The notes under the pieces were generated by a model, which was given only the letters and a program-made list of their open reading frames with translations, was not told where the DNA came from and searched no databases. Below are positions 1 to 7,002 of a stretch of DNA of 55,320 bases, piece by piece; within the stretch, counting starts at the first letter, position 1, and every line of letters begins with the position of its first letter. The stretch covers positions 1-55,320 of the forward strand of contig JAEDCN010000014.1 in NCBI GenBank assembly GCA_016294105.1, written 5' to 3'. Origin of the DNA: Treponema sp. (GTDB taxonomy: Bacteria > Spirochaetota > Spirochaetia > Treponematales > Treponemataceae). Position numbers and translations under genes: made by a program.

Positions 1-685
1 CTCCTTTACGTTCCAAGTAATCTTTTAAGATGTTGTGACGTACCGCCTCTCGAATAGCTCTTGTGAGGGGCTGTGCTTGTCCATCTGCTTTTGCCTTGTC
101 TATGAGCTTGAGAAATTGCACGTATTGCTCCAAGTCGGGGCAATTCTGTACTATTTGACTCGGCTCTTCACCCTTAATTTTACATACTTTTACCACTAAT
201 TCAAGGGTGAGTTCTGAATCTGAGAGCTGGTTCTCGGATGGGTCTTTGGGGAAGGCATCCGACAGGTATAGGTAGCTTTCTGGGGGTAGGTCTTGGTTGC
301 CGGTGTAAAAGACAAAGAACTCTGGCTTAGCTAGCGGAATCAACTGGTTTGAAAACTTTGTTTTAGAATCCACTTTGTTGCCGTAGATTCGTGTCACGTA
401 TTCCAGTAATCGTAACGGCATATTGGGGTTGATGGTGGACTGATGTTCAATCATGAGAATAAATTGGTCGTTTACCATGACGGCAATGTCGTTGTAGTAG
501 TCCATGTACAAAACTTGTTCTAGGTTGACCCGTTCTAGTTTGGTGGTTTCAACTTGCAGGTTGGTGCCGTGGAGGGCGTTGTACAAAGATAAAAAATGTT
601 GCTTCCAGTCTCTGTCCTTGGAAAAATAATCTACAAAGAGGGAATCTTTGTGTTTGCGGTTTTCGGTGGTGGTTTGGTTCTCCAT
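1..685 (-). CDS. Rpn-family PD-(D/E)XK nuclease-like protein, cut by window edge
   Basis: Reads leftwards from ATG at 683-685 and runs off the window, so the C-terminus is missing (about 228 codons present). It is nearly identical to the gene at 54264-55280. Shared features are an N-terminus with KDSLFVDYFSKD, then YYNDIAVMV and LMIEHQST, which fit the D...ExQ core of the PD-(D/E)XK family annotated as putative transposase or recombination-promoting nuclease (Rpn). The family is known for promoting RecA-independent DNA exchange, but its physiological role is poorly defined. Unlike the right-hand copy, this one lacks the 34-codon palindromic insertion and instead has a short unique stretch at 211-250. 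The family assignment is good; activity is not provable from sequence alone. Confidence 0.8.
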   Translation of the reverse strand, partial: MENQTTTENRKHKDSLFVDYFSKDRDWKQHFLSLYNALHGTNLQVETTKLERVNLEQVLYMDYYNDIAVMVNDQFILMIEHQSTINPNMPLRLLEYVTRIYGNKVDSKTKFSNQLIPLAKPEFFVFYTGNQDLPPESYLYLSDAFPKDPSENQLSDSELTLELVVKVCKIKGEEPSQIVQNCPDLEQYVQFLKLIDKAKADGQAQPLTRAIREAVRHNILKDYLERKG

Positions 686-700
686 GGAATCTCCGTGAAA
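1..700. repeat. Long direct repeat, left copy
   Basis: Positions 1-700 match 54494-55295 with only three substitutions seen by eye, except that 211-250 is replaced in the right copy by a longer segment (54704-54845). Homology ends just upstream of the start codons, after the shared CTCCGTGAAA. The copies are in the same orientation and about 54 kb apart. Confidence 0.9.
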
Positions 701-785
701 AAAGTTTTCCAAGATGGGGCTTTTGAAGGAACCCCTAGAACCAGCTCCCATCTATTTAGAGTATAGCCCAATGAACGAAAAACTT

Positions 786-874
786 GGTGGAGGATGCCAG
801 CGGGTGCCTACCGATGCCGAACTCTGAACGCCAGTGAAGCGTAAGGCTGCGGTGGGCTGCTGGCATCCTCCACC
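786..874. repeat. Palindromic element with 16-bp perfect inverted termini
   Basis: The left arm 786-801 (GGTGGAGGATGCCAGC) is exactly reverse-complementary to 859-874. The loop is 57 bases. It sits between the Rpn gene and the NYN gene. A longer reading frame of the NYN gene would begin inside it, which argues against that upstream start. It has no coding capacity of its own. It resembles a small non-autonomous palindromic repeat; no second copy is visible in this window. Confidence 0.7.
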
Positions 875-876
875 GC

Positions 877-905
877 TTTTAATTTCATTAAACCTATGCT
901 ATACT
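877..905 (+). promoter_or_regulatory. Possible sigma-70 promoter of the NYN gene, leaderless spacing
   Basis: TATACT at 900-905 lies six bases before ATG 912. The -35 is weak (TTTTAA at 877-882, 17-bp spacer). The spacing matches that of the better promoters elsewhere in the window. Confidence 0.4.
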
Positions 906-911
906 GAAATG

Positions 912-1907
912 ATGGACAAGAAGAATACTGCGATTTTGTGGGACATTGAAAATGTTACACCTCCTTCAGGAACGAACTACATTCAGTCAATTATAGATAA
1001 GATTTCAGAGACGGGAAGCATTTCTTATGCTATGGCCTTTGGAGACTGGAATAAGGGAAACATCAGAAATATTGCTGCGGAATTGGCGGCAAATAGCTTT
1101 GAGCTGATTCACATTCCAGCCTCCCGCAAGGATAGCTCTGATATGTCCATGGTGGCCCATGGGGTGGAGTTAATTTTTCAGTATCCCCACATTGGCCGTT
1201 ATGTGCTGATTACTGGTGATGCGGATTTCCGTCCCCTGCTGCTTTCCCTGCGAAAGTACGGCAAGGACACGTTGATTGTCTGTGACGTTAAGCGAAATGC
1301 CTCCGAGGATTTGCTGAAGATGGCCGACGAGTATCTTGATTATCGTGAGATTATTTCTGATGATGATGATTCTGATGATGAAAAAGATGACGAGAAGGAA
1401 GGAAAGGGTAGCAAGGGAAAGGCTGAGCAGGAGCTGACCAAGCAGCAGGCCTTTGAGCTGTTGCAGGAAGCAGTAAACATGATGGTAACGGAAAAAGGTG
1501 GAAAGCCCGCTCCCATCAGCGCGGTAAAAATCCGCATGAAGCTACTGAACGCCACCTTTGATGAGCGCAAGCTTGGGTTCCGCAGCTGGAAATCCTTTGT
1601 AAGCAATGCGGTAAAGCAAAGTCACGTGCGGTACGCTGGTATTGATGAAGCCAACTTGATGCTGGACGGTGAGGCTGCTGCTAAGCTGATTCCAGAAGTT
1701 TTTTCTGCTCTGCTGAAGGTGTTGCCTGCTCCTGGCCCCAACGAGGAAACAGGGTGGGTGCGCTTTGATGAGGTGGCCAAAAAACTCCCGTATCGCAAGC
1801 TGGGCTATAATCAGTTTAAAAAGCTGGCCTTAGATGCAGAAAAGCGAGGCTTTGTGCTGGTACGCAATAGTGGTAGCAACTGGCAGATGAAAAAGAATCA
1901 AGGCTAA
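912..1907 (+). CDS. NYN domain protein with C-terminal OST-HTH/LOTUS domain
   Basis: 331 aa if started at ATG 912 (an adjacent ATG at 909 is possible). Residues ~1-145 form a NYN/PIN-like ribonuclease fold: an early Asp in ILWDIENV, SSDMSMV in the middle, and TGDADFRPLL near its end supply the acidic metal-binding residues expected of the family. An acidic linker (DDDDSDDEKDD) follows. After it comes an OST-HTH/LOTUS winged helix around residues 180-250, then a second small winged-helix-like segment at the C-terminus ending in SNWQMKK. NYN-LOTUS proteins are thought to be RNA-binding endoribonucleases. The gene stands alone between a palindromic repeat and a terminator. The RNA target is unknown. 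No Shine-Dalgarno sequence precedes the start. Confidence 0.8.
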   Translation: MDKKNTAILWDIENVTPPSGTNYIQSIIDKISETGSISYAMAFGDWNKGNIRNIAAELAANSFELIHIPASRKDSSDMSMVAHGVELIFQYPHIGRYVLITGDADFRPLLLSLRKYGKDTLIVCDVKRNASEDLLKMADEYLDYREIISDDDDSDDEKDDEKEGKGSKGKAEQELTKQQAFELLQEAVNMMVTEKGGKPAPISAVKIRMKLLNATFDERKLGFRSWKSFVSNAVKQSHVRYAGIDEANLMLDGEAAAKLIPEVFSALLKVLPAPGPNEETGWVRFDEVAKKLPYRKLGYNQFKKLALDAEKRGFVLVRNSGSNWQMKKNQG

Positions 1908-1938
1908 GGTGGAGCTGCTAAAATAATTTTAGAGCATG

Positions 1939-1968
1939 AAAAAAGCCACCTCCTCGGTGGCTTTTTTT
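1939..1968. terminator. Bidirectional rho-independent terminator
   Basis: GCCACC (1945-1950) pairs with GGTGGC (1956-1961) across a 5-base loop. It is followed by seven T on the plus strand and preceded by six A. It can therefore end both the NYN gene (+) and the convergent nitroreductase gene (-). Confidence 0.85.
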
Positions 1969-1981
1969 GTCTTAATTTGGC

Positions 1982-2641
1982 TTAGAAGCCGTAGAACTGA
2001 GCCAGTGTAGAAACCTCTTCTCGGCCAGTCAGTACAGCGTTTGCGGCAAAATCTGGGTCAGCATAACCAAGGGCTACACCCACGATAAACTTCTTGTCAT
2101 CCCCAAGTCCCAAGTGCTTTCTCAGAGCCTTTTCGTACATTACAGCTTGGTAGGCAACACAGGTTCCCAGTCCATGTTCCATGGCAGCAACGGTAATCAG
2201 CTGGGTTACAGCACCTACGTCAAAGCGGGTGATGCCATTGTCCATGTTTGCATCAACATACAAGATGATGGCTACTGGTGCGTCAAAGAAGCGGAACCCA
2301 CGCTCCATCCACCAGTCTCGTTTTTCCTTGTCTTCACGTCCAATTTCCATGGCGGTAAAAAGCTTCTTTGCTACATCAATCTGGCGGGTGCGGTATACAC
2401 CTTCGTATACGGTGTCTGGCACATCAAATTCGTCGCCGTTTCTCAGTTGGGCAACGTTTTCTTCTCCAATCTTTTTGAGAACCTCCCCAGTAATAACGGC
2501 ATATTGCCAAGGCTGGGTATTCTTGCTTGAAACAGCATATCCGGCAGTTTTAAGGATGTCTTCCAGCACTTCCTTGGAAACACTCTGGTTGGTAAAGCCT
2601 CTGATTGAATGCCGATTGATGATGGCATCTTTTAATTCCAT
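1982..2641 (-). CDS. Nitroreductase family FMN-dependent oxidoreductase
   Basis: 219 aa, the usual length for the family. The N-terminal RHSIRGF and the later SSKNTQPWQY match FMN-phosphate contacts of nitroreductases. The GLGTC stretch around residue 160 and the C-terminal VGVALGYAD are typical of the second FMN/dimer region. Such enzymes reduce nitroaromatics, quinones or flavins with NAD(P)H; the physiological substrate cannot be read from sequence. A strong Shine-Dalgarno (AGGAGGAAG) precedes the ATG. A 9-bp inverted repeat lies 22 bases further upstream and may be an operator. Transcribed alone, convergent with the NYN gene. Confidence 0.88.
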   Translation of the reverse strand: MELKDAIINRHSIRGFTNQSVSKEVLEDILKTAGYAVSSKNTQPWQYAVITGEVLKKIGEENVAQLRNGDEFDVPDTVYEGVYRTRQIDVAKKLFTAMEIGREDKEKRDWWMERGFRFFDAPVAIILYVDANMDNGITRFDVGAVTQLITVAAMEHGLGTCVAYQAVMYEKALRKHLGLGDDKKFIVGVALGYADPDFAANAVLTGREEVSTLAQFYGF

Positions 2642-2662
2642 ATTCTTCCTCCTGAAAATGAA

Positions 2663-2698
2663 GATTTCACGGGATAAAACCTATTCTAGCGTGAAATC
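2663..2698 (-). promoter_or_regulatory. Inverted repeat upstream of nitroreductase gene (candidate operator)
   Basis: GATTTCACG (2663-2671) and CGTGAAATC (2690-2698) are a perfect 9-bp dyad separated by 18 bases. A minus-strand -10-like TAGAAT lies between the arms. This geometry suggests a dimeric regulator over the promoter; an mRNA hairpin is the alternative. Confidence 0.45.
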
Positions 2699-2739
2699 CT
2701 AAGTAACAATAAATACTATACTATGGAGTTTATTTTGGA

Positions 2740-2765
2740 ACAAGCCCCGAAAGTCCGAGGCTTGT
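2740..2765 (-). terminator. Hairpin downstream of the lipoprotein gene, weak terminator
   Basis: ACAAGCC (2740-2746) pairs with GGCTTGT (2759-2765). It lies 30 bases past the end of the leftward lipoprotein gene. There is no long T run on the transcribed strand, so termination is uncertain. Confidence 0.35.
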
Positions 2766-2794
2766 AAAATAGGAGGAGAAGTCTAATAAAGGCT

Positions 2795-3478
2795 TTACTT
2801 TAGGTAGGGAATCAGGATGGCTTGGGTGCCTGCTGAACCAGGTGCTACCTGATATTTCTGGAAGTAGATGGTGAGTCCTTCCTCAGAAATAGTAAAAATC
2901 TGGTAGTTTTCTGCGACAGGCTCTGTTCCTTCCAGAATCACTTGCTGCAGAATGGTGTCGTTTTCAGCAGAAAGGGCTGAAGTCAATTCATCCCTACAAA
3001 CTGCTGCCAAGGCTTCCAAGGTCGGTTTTTCCAACACCAAGGGCAAAAAGCTTTCCAGTGGAATAAGATTCTGGGTAATTTTATTCCAGGTGAAAGATGC
3101 TATCTGCTCTAAACCATTGGCTCCTCCAGTAAACTGGTAGGCTGTCAGCAATACGCTGGTACATTCCTCATTGTTCAAAGGAACCTTCCACTGAGTTTCA
3201 AAGGTAAAGGGCTGGCCATATTCTTCTACCATTTGACTGTTGAGCTGGGCCTCGGTGATAAAATCATCGTACCAGCCGTTGATTTTCTTGGAAATCAAGG
3301 AGTTCAGCTGGGGTTGTCCAGCAATTTCTGGAATGTCCATGTCTGCCTGAGCAATGTCGTTACCTGCCAATGAGCGGATTGAAGTAACTCCCGGAACAGT
3401 GCTTTTCTGAGAAATGCAAGCAGTACATACCACCACCACTAAAATTGCGAGTATAAGGGATTGGGTTAATCGTTTCAT
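2795..3478 (-). CDS. Lipoprotein with DUF3298-like (RsiV-type) C-terminal domain
   Basis: 227 aa from ATG at 3476-3478. The first 20 residues are a signal peptide with a Lys-Arg start and a run of Leu/Ile/Val. They end in VCTAC, so Cys21 is the probable lipidated residue (spirochaetal lipoboxes are loose). The rest is a soluble envelope domain. The ending, with ISEEGLTIYFQKYQVAPGSA followed by ILIPY, is characteristic of DUF3298/DUF4163 proteins, some of which bind lysozyme or modify peptidoglycan. Function here is unknown. A longer frame to 3535 exists, but a promoter places the transcript start at 3478, and no Shine-Dalgarno is present. Probably anchored in the periplasm or outer membrane. 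Confidence 0.75.
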   Translation of the reverse strand: MKRLTQSLILAILVVVVCTACISQKSTVPGVTSIRSLAGNDIAQADMDIPEIAGQPQLNSLISKKINGWYDDFITEAQLNSQMVEEYGQPFTFETQWKVPLNNEECTSVLLTAYQFTGGANGLEQIASFTWNKITQNLIPLESFLPLVLEKPTLEALAAVCRDELTSALSAENDTILQQVILEGTEPVAENYQIFTISEEGLTIYFQKYQVAPGSAGTQAILIPYLK

Positions 3479-3484
3479 AAAATA

Positions 3485-3513
3485 AATATAAGAAAAAAAG
3501 TTGCGACAGTCCA
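3485..3513 (-). promoter_or_regulatory. Sigma-70 promoter with leaderless spacing (lipoprotein gene)
   Basis: On the minus strand TGGACT (3513-3508), 17-bp spacer, TATATT (3490-3485), then exactly six bases to ATG 3478. The predicted start of transcription falls on the ATG. Confidence 0.55.
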
Positions 3514-3545
3514 GTGGACTCAGTGAAATTACCATTTGCTAACTG

Positions 3546-3574
3546 TTGACGATAGTTTGTTTTATGTGTATTTT
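3546..3574 (+). promoter_or_regulatory. Probable promoter of nfu-slyD
   Basis: TTGACG (3546-3551), 17-bp spacer, TATTTT (3569-3574). A second -10-like TATACT lies at 3581-3586. Either gives a short leader that contains the Shine-Dalgarno of nfu. Confidence 0.5.
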
Positions 3575-3606
3575 ATCTTATATACTTGTTACGGAAAGGA
3601 GTGCGT

Positions 3607-3834
3607 ATGTCACTGGAAGATAAAGTAAAAGAAGCATTGGACACCATTCGTCCTCAGTTGCAGGCTGACGGTGGTGATTTGGAATATGTTAAGATGGAAG
3701 AAAGCAAGGTATACGTTAAGTTAACTGGTGCCTGTGGAAGCTGTCCTATGGCTACTATGACCCTCAAGCAGGGGGTTGAGCGCCGCTTGAAGGACACAAT
3801 CCCTGAGGTAACTGAGGTTATCCAGGCCTTCTAG
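3607..3834 (+). CDS. NifU C-terminal domain (Nfu-type) iron-sulfur cluster carrier
   Basis: 75 aa, a stand-alone NifU C-terminal domain. CGSCPMA around residue 45 supplies the CxxC pair that bridges a [4Fe-4S] cluster between two monomers. The preceding LQADGGDLEYV is the family signature. Such proteins hand clusters to apo-enzymes in the cytoplasm. The start at ATG 3607 is chosen because GGAAAGGAG lies seven bases before it; an upstream in-frame start at 3586 would lie before this Shine-Dalgarno. It is followed 49 bases later by slyD, probably in the same transcript, which links two metal-handling proteins. Confidence 0.9.
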   Translation: MSLEDKVKEALDTIRPQLQADGGDLEYVKMEESKVYVKLTGACGSCPMATMTLKQGVERRLKDTIPEVTEVIQAF

Positions 3835-3883
3835 TGTATGCCCTGTGGAGGGGCACTACACAAATAATTTTTCAGGAGTTGAA

Positions 3884-4426
3884 ATGACAATCTCAAAAGA
3901 CAAGATGGTATCCATCGAGTATACCCTTAAAAACACTGCTGGTGAAGTTATCGATTCTTCCCAGGATGCTGGTCCACTGGACTATATTCATGGTCGTGGT
4001 GAATTGATTACTGGTTTGGAGTCTGCACTGGAAGGTAAGACTGCTGGTGATGCCTTTGCTGTGGAAATTGAAGCTGCTGATGCTTACGGAGAAAAGAGTC
4101 CTGAGATGATTTTTGATGTTCCCAAGTCTCAGTTTGACGGTGCTGACATTGAAGTTGGTATGCAGTTTGAAGCCTCCTCTCCTGCTGGAAGCCACATTGT
4201 AACTGTTGTGGAAATTTCCGATGAGAGCGTAAAGGTTGACGCAAACCATCCTTTGGCTGGAGAAAAGCTTTTCTTTGACATCAAGGTTGTGGAAGTACGT
4301 GAGGCTACTGCTGAGGAGCTGGCTGGTGACGGTTGTGGCTGCGGCTGTGGTTGTGGCGACGATGATGACGACTACGATGGTGGCTGTGGCGGTGGTTGCA
4401 GTAGCTGTGGATGTGGTTGCCACTAA
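3884..4426 (+). CDS. slyD: SlyD-type FKBP peptidyl-prolyl isomerase and metallochaperone
   Basis: 180 aa. Residues 1-~145 are the FKBP fold with an inserted IF chaperone domain. The segments VSIEYTLKN, DYIHGRGELITGLE and DAYGEKSPEM are typical of SlyD. The protein catalyses prolyl isomerisation and assists folding. In Enterobacteria it also delivers nickel to hydrogenase through a metal-binding tail. Here the tail is extreme: nine Cys and a single His among Gly and Asp (CGCGCGCG, five Asp, then CSSCGCGCH), so it is Cys-rich rather than His-rich. This suggests soft metals such as Zn, Cu or Ni. ATG 3884 has CAGGAG seven bases upstream. Confidence 0.9.
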   Translation: MTISKDKMVSIEYTLKNTAGEVIDSSQDAGPLDYIHGRGELITGLESALEGKTAGDAFAVEIEAADAYGEKSPEMIFDVPKSQFDGADIEVGMQFEASSPAGSHIVTVVEISDESVKVDANHPLAGEKLFFDIKVVEVREATAEELAGDGCGCGCGCGDDDDDYDGGCGGGCSSCGCGCH

Positions 4427-4444
4427 TTGATTCAATCTAAATAA

Positions 4445-4475
4445 AGAGTCGGTTCTTGAGTTCCGACTCTTTTTT
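4445..4475 (+). terminator. Rho-independent terminator after slyD
   Basis: AGAGTCGG (4445-4452) pairs with CCGACTCT (4463-4470), with a T run to 4475. Confidence 0.9.
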
Positions 4476-4478
4476 GTT

Positions 4479-5063
4479 TTAGTTACAATCTTGGCTGAAT
4501 AAGGCCTGTTGAATCAGCTGGCAGTTTTCTTCTGGGCTGCCATTTGACAAGGGACAGCTGATTTGAGCTAGCTGACGATAGAGCTTTGTTCGTTCTCGAT
4601 AAAATCCACTGAAAATTTTAGTAACATCTTCTATGTTTTTTGGATTTTCCTTTTGGATGTAGGCAGGAAGATTTTTCATTACGTCACCTTCCCATTCAAT
4701 TTCCTGGATAATCCTGTTGAGGGCAACCTCTTCTGGCACCTCTAAGAATATGAAGAAGCCCAAAAACTTCAGCGCTTCCAATGCCTCCTGGTTGTTACAA
4801 ATGCCGCCACCTGTTGCAATGACGTATTCATTTTCTCCCAAGGCGGCAAGATAGCGGGCAAGATACTGACAAGCCTTTGTTTCTGCCTCCATAAAAGCTT
4901 GAGGACCCTGCTCCTGATAAATTTGTCGTGGAGACAAACCGGTCATTTCTAAAATGACATCATCGGTGTCGTAAAAGGGGCATTGGAATTTTTTGCTGAG
5001 AAACCGACCTAAGGTGGATTTTCCGCAATGCTTAATGCCCAATAGAATAATTCCTTGACTCAT
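4479..5063 (-). CDS. aroK: Shikimate kinase
   Basis: 194 aa. The Walker A motif GIKHCGKST spans residues 9-17, slightly divergent from the usual GxxGxGK(T/S). DTDDVI near residue 32 provides the shikimate/Mg-binding Asp, and ATGGGI the glycine-rich shikimate loop. The enzyme phosphorylates shikimate with ATP in the chorismate pathway in the cytoplasm. The C-terminal half is longer than in short AroK proteins, with an extra helix region (PAYIQKENPKN). Divergent from prsW. The start ATG lies six bases after a near-perfect promoter and has no Shine-Dalgarno, so the mRNA is probably leaderless. No other aro gene is adjacent. Confidence 0.87.
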   Translation of the reverse strand: MSQGIILLGIKHCGKSTLGRFLSKKFQCPFYDTDDVILEMTGLSPRQIYQEQGPQAFMEAETKACQYLARYLAALGENEYVIATGGGICNNQEALEALKFLGFFIFLEVPEEVALNRIIQEIEWEGDVMKNLPAYIQKENPKNIEDVTKIFSGFYRERTKLYRQLAQISCPLSNGSPEENCQLIQQALFSQDCN

Positions 5064-5069
5064 AGTGTG

Positions 5070-5098
5070 ATTATATCCTGTGTGGGGATAGCTTGCAA
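5070..5098 (-). promoter_or_regulatory. Strong sigma-70 promoter of aroK, leaderless spacing
   Basis: Minus strand TTGCAA (5098-5093), 17-bp spacer, consensus TATAAT (5075-5070), six bases, then the aroK ATG at 5063. This is the clearest leaderless promoter in the window. Confidence 0.75.
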
Positions 5099-5122
5099 CA
5101 GAAAATGCTTTTGCAGTATGGT
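5093..5122 (+). promoter_or_regulatory. Possible divergent promoter of prsW sharing the -35 with aroK
   Basis: TTGCAA (5093-5098) is its own reverse complement and can serve as -35 for both strands. On the plus strand an 18-bp spacer leads to TATGGT (5117-5122), then six bases to ATG 5129. Confidence 0.45.
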
Positions 5123-5128
5123 ATAGGT

Positions 5129-5830
5129 ATGTCTGTGTATGTGATGATGGGCTTGAGCTTCTTACCCTTGATTTTAATTTTTTTGATTTTTGCTTTTTCT
5201 CTTCCCGGATTTAAAATTCGCTATGGCTTGATAGCCATTTTGCTGGGGCTTCTTTCACTGATTCCCATTGTGATTATCCAGAGTATTGTAAGAAATATTC
5301 CTGTTTTTACCAACACTACCTTGGTATCTGCCCTTATTACCGTTATGGTCTTTAACGGATTTATTGAAGAATCAGTAAAGATGCTGACATTGAATCTGCT
5401 TCCACACAAAAAAACATCTTTTTCCACCTTTTTTGCATTAAGCCTTATGGCTGGCTTGGCCTTGGGCTGCTTTGAAACGGTAATCTATCTCTTTTCTGGA
5501 TACCATGAAGTTGAACTGCGAACAGTAACTGCGGTGGCTATGCATTCCTTGTGTACTTCCCTTTCTGGAGTATTTGTGTGGACATGGAGAAATCCTGTAG
5601 TCACTGCCGACGGAAAGAAAAAGCCATTTTTTCAGCCTTATGTGTGGGCAGTGATTCTTCACGGAAGCTATAATTTCTTTGCTGGCTTTAGCGGATTTTA
5701 TCGCTGGTTTTCCGTTGCTACAATTATTCTAACGGCCTTGGAGTGCAGAATCTGGTTCCAAAAGATTCTGAACGTGAATAATGGTGAGCCAGTTCTTGGC
5801 ATTGAGTCCAGCGACCTGACAAAACTATGA
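5129..5830 (+). CDS. PrsW-type intramembrane protease family protein
   Basis: 233 aa from ATG 5129. Upstream starts (TTG 5093, ATG 5105) lie within the promoter region. Six to eight hydrophobic segments. FIEESVKM carries the EExxK motif, followed by GCFETVIYLFSGY, AVAMHSLCTSLSGV and LHGSYNFFAG. These match the glutamate/histidine motifs of PrsW and related CPBP-type glutamic membrane proteases. PrsW in Bacillus cleaves an anti-sigma factor; the target here is unknown. The stop overlaps the next start (ATGA), so it is cotranslated with the DUF2974 hydrolase. Confidence 0.8.
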   Translation: MSVYVMMGLSFLPLILIFLIFAFSLPGFKIRYGLIAILLGLLSLIPIVIIQSIVRNIPVFTNTTLVSALITVMVFNGFIEESVKMLTLNLLPHKKTSFSTFFALSLMAGLALGCFETVIYLFSGYHEVELRTVTAVAMHSLCTSLSGVFVWTWRNPVVTADGKKKPFFQPYVWAVILHGSYNFFAGFSGFYRWFSVATIILTALECRIWFQKILNVNNGEPVLGIESSDLTKL

Positions 5831-6981
5831 GTTCGATTCTAGATTATATTGCTTGGCGGGGAGATTTGTCCCTGGAAGCAGCTCCCTTTAATGAGATTGA
5901 TGCCCTTATTTTTTGTGAATTTGCCTATTTGAAGCTGAAGGGAATCGTTCCTGAAGAAGTAAGCAGTGATGGAATTTCTCTGGAAACAGCTGCAACACTT
6001 TTTTTTGATTCACCTGACGTGGAAGTTCGTTCCGATATGGGAATTTTCTTTGGAACGGAGGTGGTGAATTTATTCAAACTTATGGCCACTACTGTTCGGT
6101 ATAAAAATCTGCGGCTCTGCGGCTTTGTGGAGCATTCGGATGATTTTCATGAAAAGCAATTTGCTGCCTTGACTGTATTGCTGGGGGATGGGACTTCCTT
6201 TGTGGTATTTCGAGGAACAGATGATACCTTGGTAGGCTGGAAGGAAGATTTTAACATGTGTTTTATGACACCTGTTCCTTCTCAGCAAGAGGCATTGGAC
6301 TATTTGGTACAGGCTTCTAGTCGTTTATCTGGAAAAATTCGAGTAGGAGGCCACTCCAAGGGCGGGAATTTGGCAGTGTATTCGGCTACCTTTTGTGGAA
6401 AAAAAATCCAAAAACGAATTTGTGATGTTTATAACTTTGATGGGCCTGGTTTTGAGTTGAATATCAATACTGCTCCAGAATTTCAAAGAATTCGTCACTG
6501 TGTACAAAGATTTGTGCCAGATCAGTCTATTGTGGGAATGCTGCTGGAGCAGGATGGTGAGTATCAGGTGGTGAAAAGCCAGGAAATTGGCTTGATGCAG
6601 CACAATCTTTTTTCATGGGAACTGGATGGTCCCCATTTTAAAGAGGTAGAGCAGGTTGCCGATAGCAGCAGCATCATTGACCGTGGTGTGAAAAGCTGGC
6701 TTCATCAGCATTCCAGTGCAGAGCGGGAGCAATTTGTGGAAGCTATCTACGAAATGCTTACTAGTTCCCATGCTACAACCCTGTCGGAGCTTGCTGAACA
6801 CTGGAAGTCAAATCCTGCAAAAGCTCTGTCTGCACTGTTGGTTGTAGAACCCCAGACACGAAAAACTGTGATACAGGCTTTACACCAGCTGTTTCATACA
6901 ACTCGACAGGAGCTAAAGCTTGATGTAAAGACCTGGTTCCAGGAAAAGCTTCAGGAGGTAATGCCTACCTTGGAAACCTGA
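5827..6981 (+). CDS. DUF2974 (Mbeg1-like) alpha/beta hydrolase
   Basis: 384 aa. Residues ~100-200 hold a lipase-3-like fold: FVVFRGTDDTLVGWKEDF supplies the oxyanion/strand region, and VGGHSKGGNLAVYSA the nucleophile elbow with Ser in GHSKGG. The later NFDGPGFE is typical of this family. Substrate is unknown; class-3 lipases and depolymerases are the nearest characterised relatives. No signal peptide, so probably cytoplasmic or associated with the membrane protein encoded just upstream (four-base overlap). The C-terminal ~100 residues are helical and family-specific. Confidence 0.8.
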   Translation: MSSILDYIAWRGDLSLEAAPFNEIDALIFCEFAYLKLKGIVPEEVSSDGISLETAATLFFDSPDVEVRSDMGIFFGTEVVNLFKLMATTVRYKNLRLCGFVEHSDDFHEKQFAALTVLLGDGTSFVVFRGTDDTLVGWKEDFNMCFMTPVPSQQEALDYLVQASSRLSGKIRVGGHSKGGNLAVYSATFCGKKIQKRICDVYNFDGPGFELNINTAPEFQRIRHCVQRFVPDQSIVGMLLEQDGEYQVVKSQEIGLMQHNLFSWELDGPHFKEVEQVADSSSIIDRGVKSWLHQHSSAEREQFVEAIYEMLTSSHATTLSELAEHWKSNPAKALSALLVVEPQTRKTVIQALHQLFHTTRQELKLDVKTWFQEKLQEVMPTLET

Positions 6982-7002
6982 TGGCTTGGCATTTGTTCTT
7001 TT

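Noticed and set aside
834..911. Upstream start (834) for the NYN gene
   Set aside because: The extra 26 codons lie within a palindromic repeat and across the -10 element. The protein family begins at MDKKNTAILWDIENV.
3893..4435. 180-codon open frame antisense to slyD
   Set aside because: Low-complexity Thr/Ala run is the complement of the Cys/Gly tail; no ribosome site, and the sense gene is certain.
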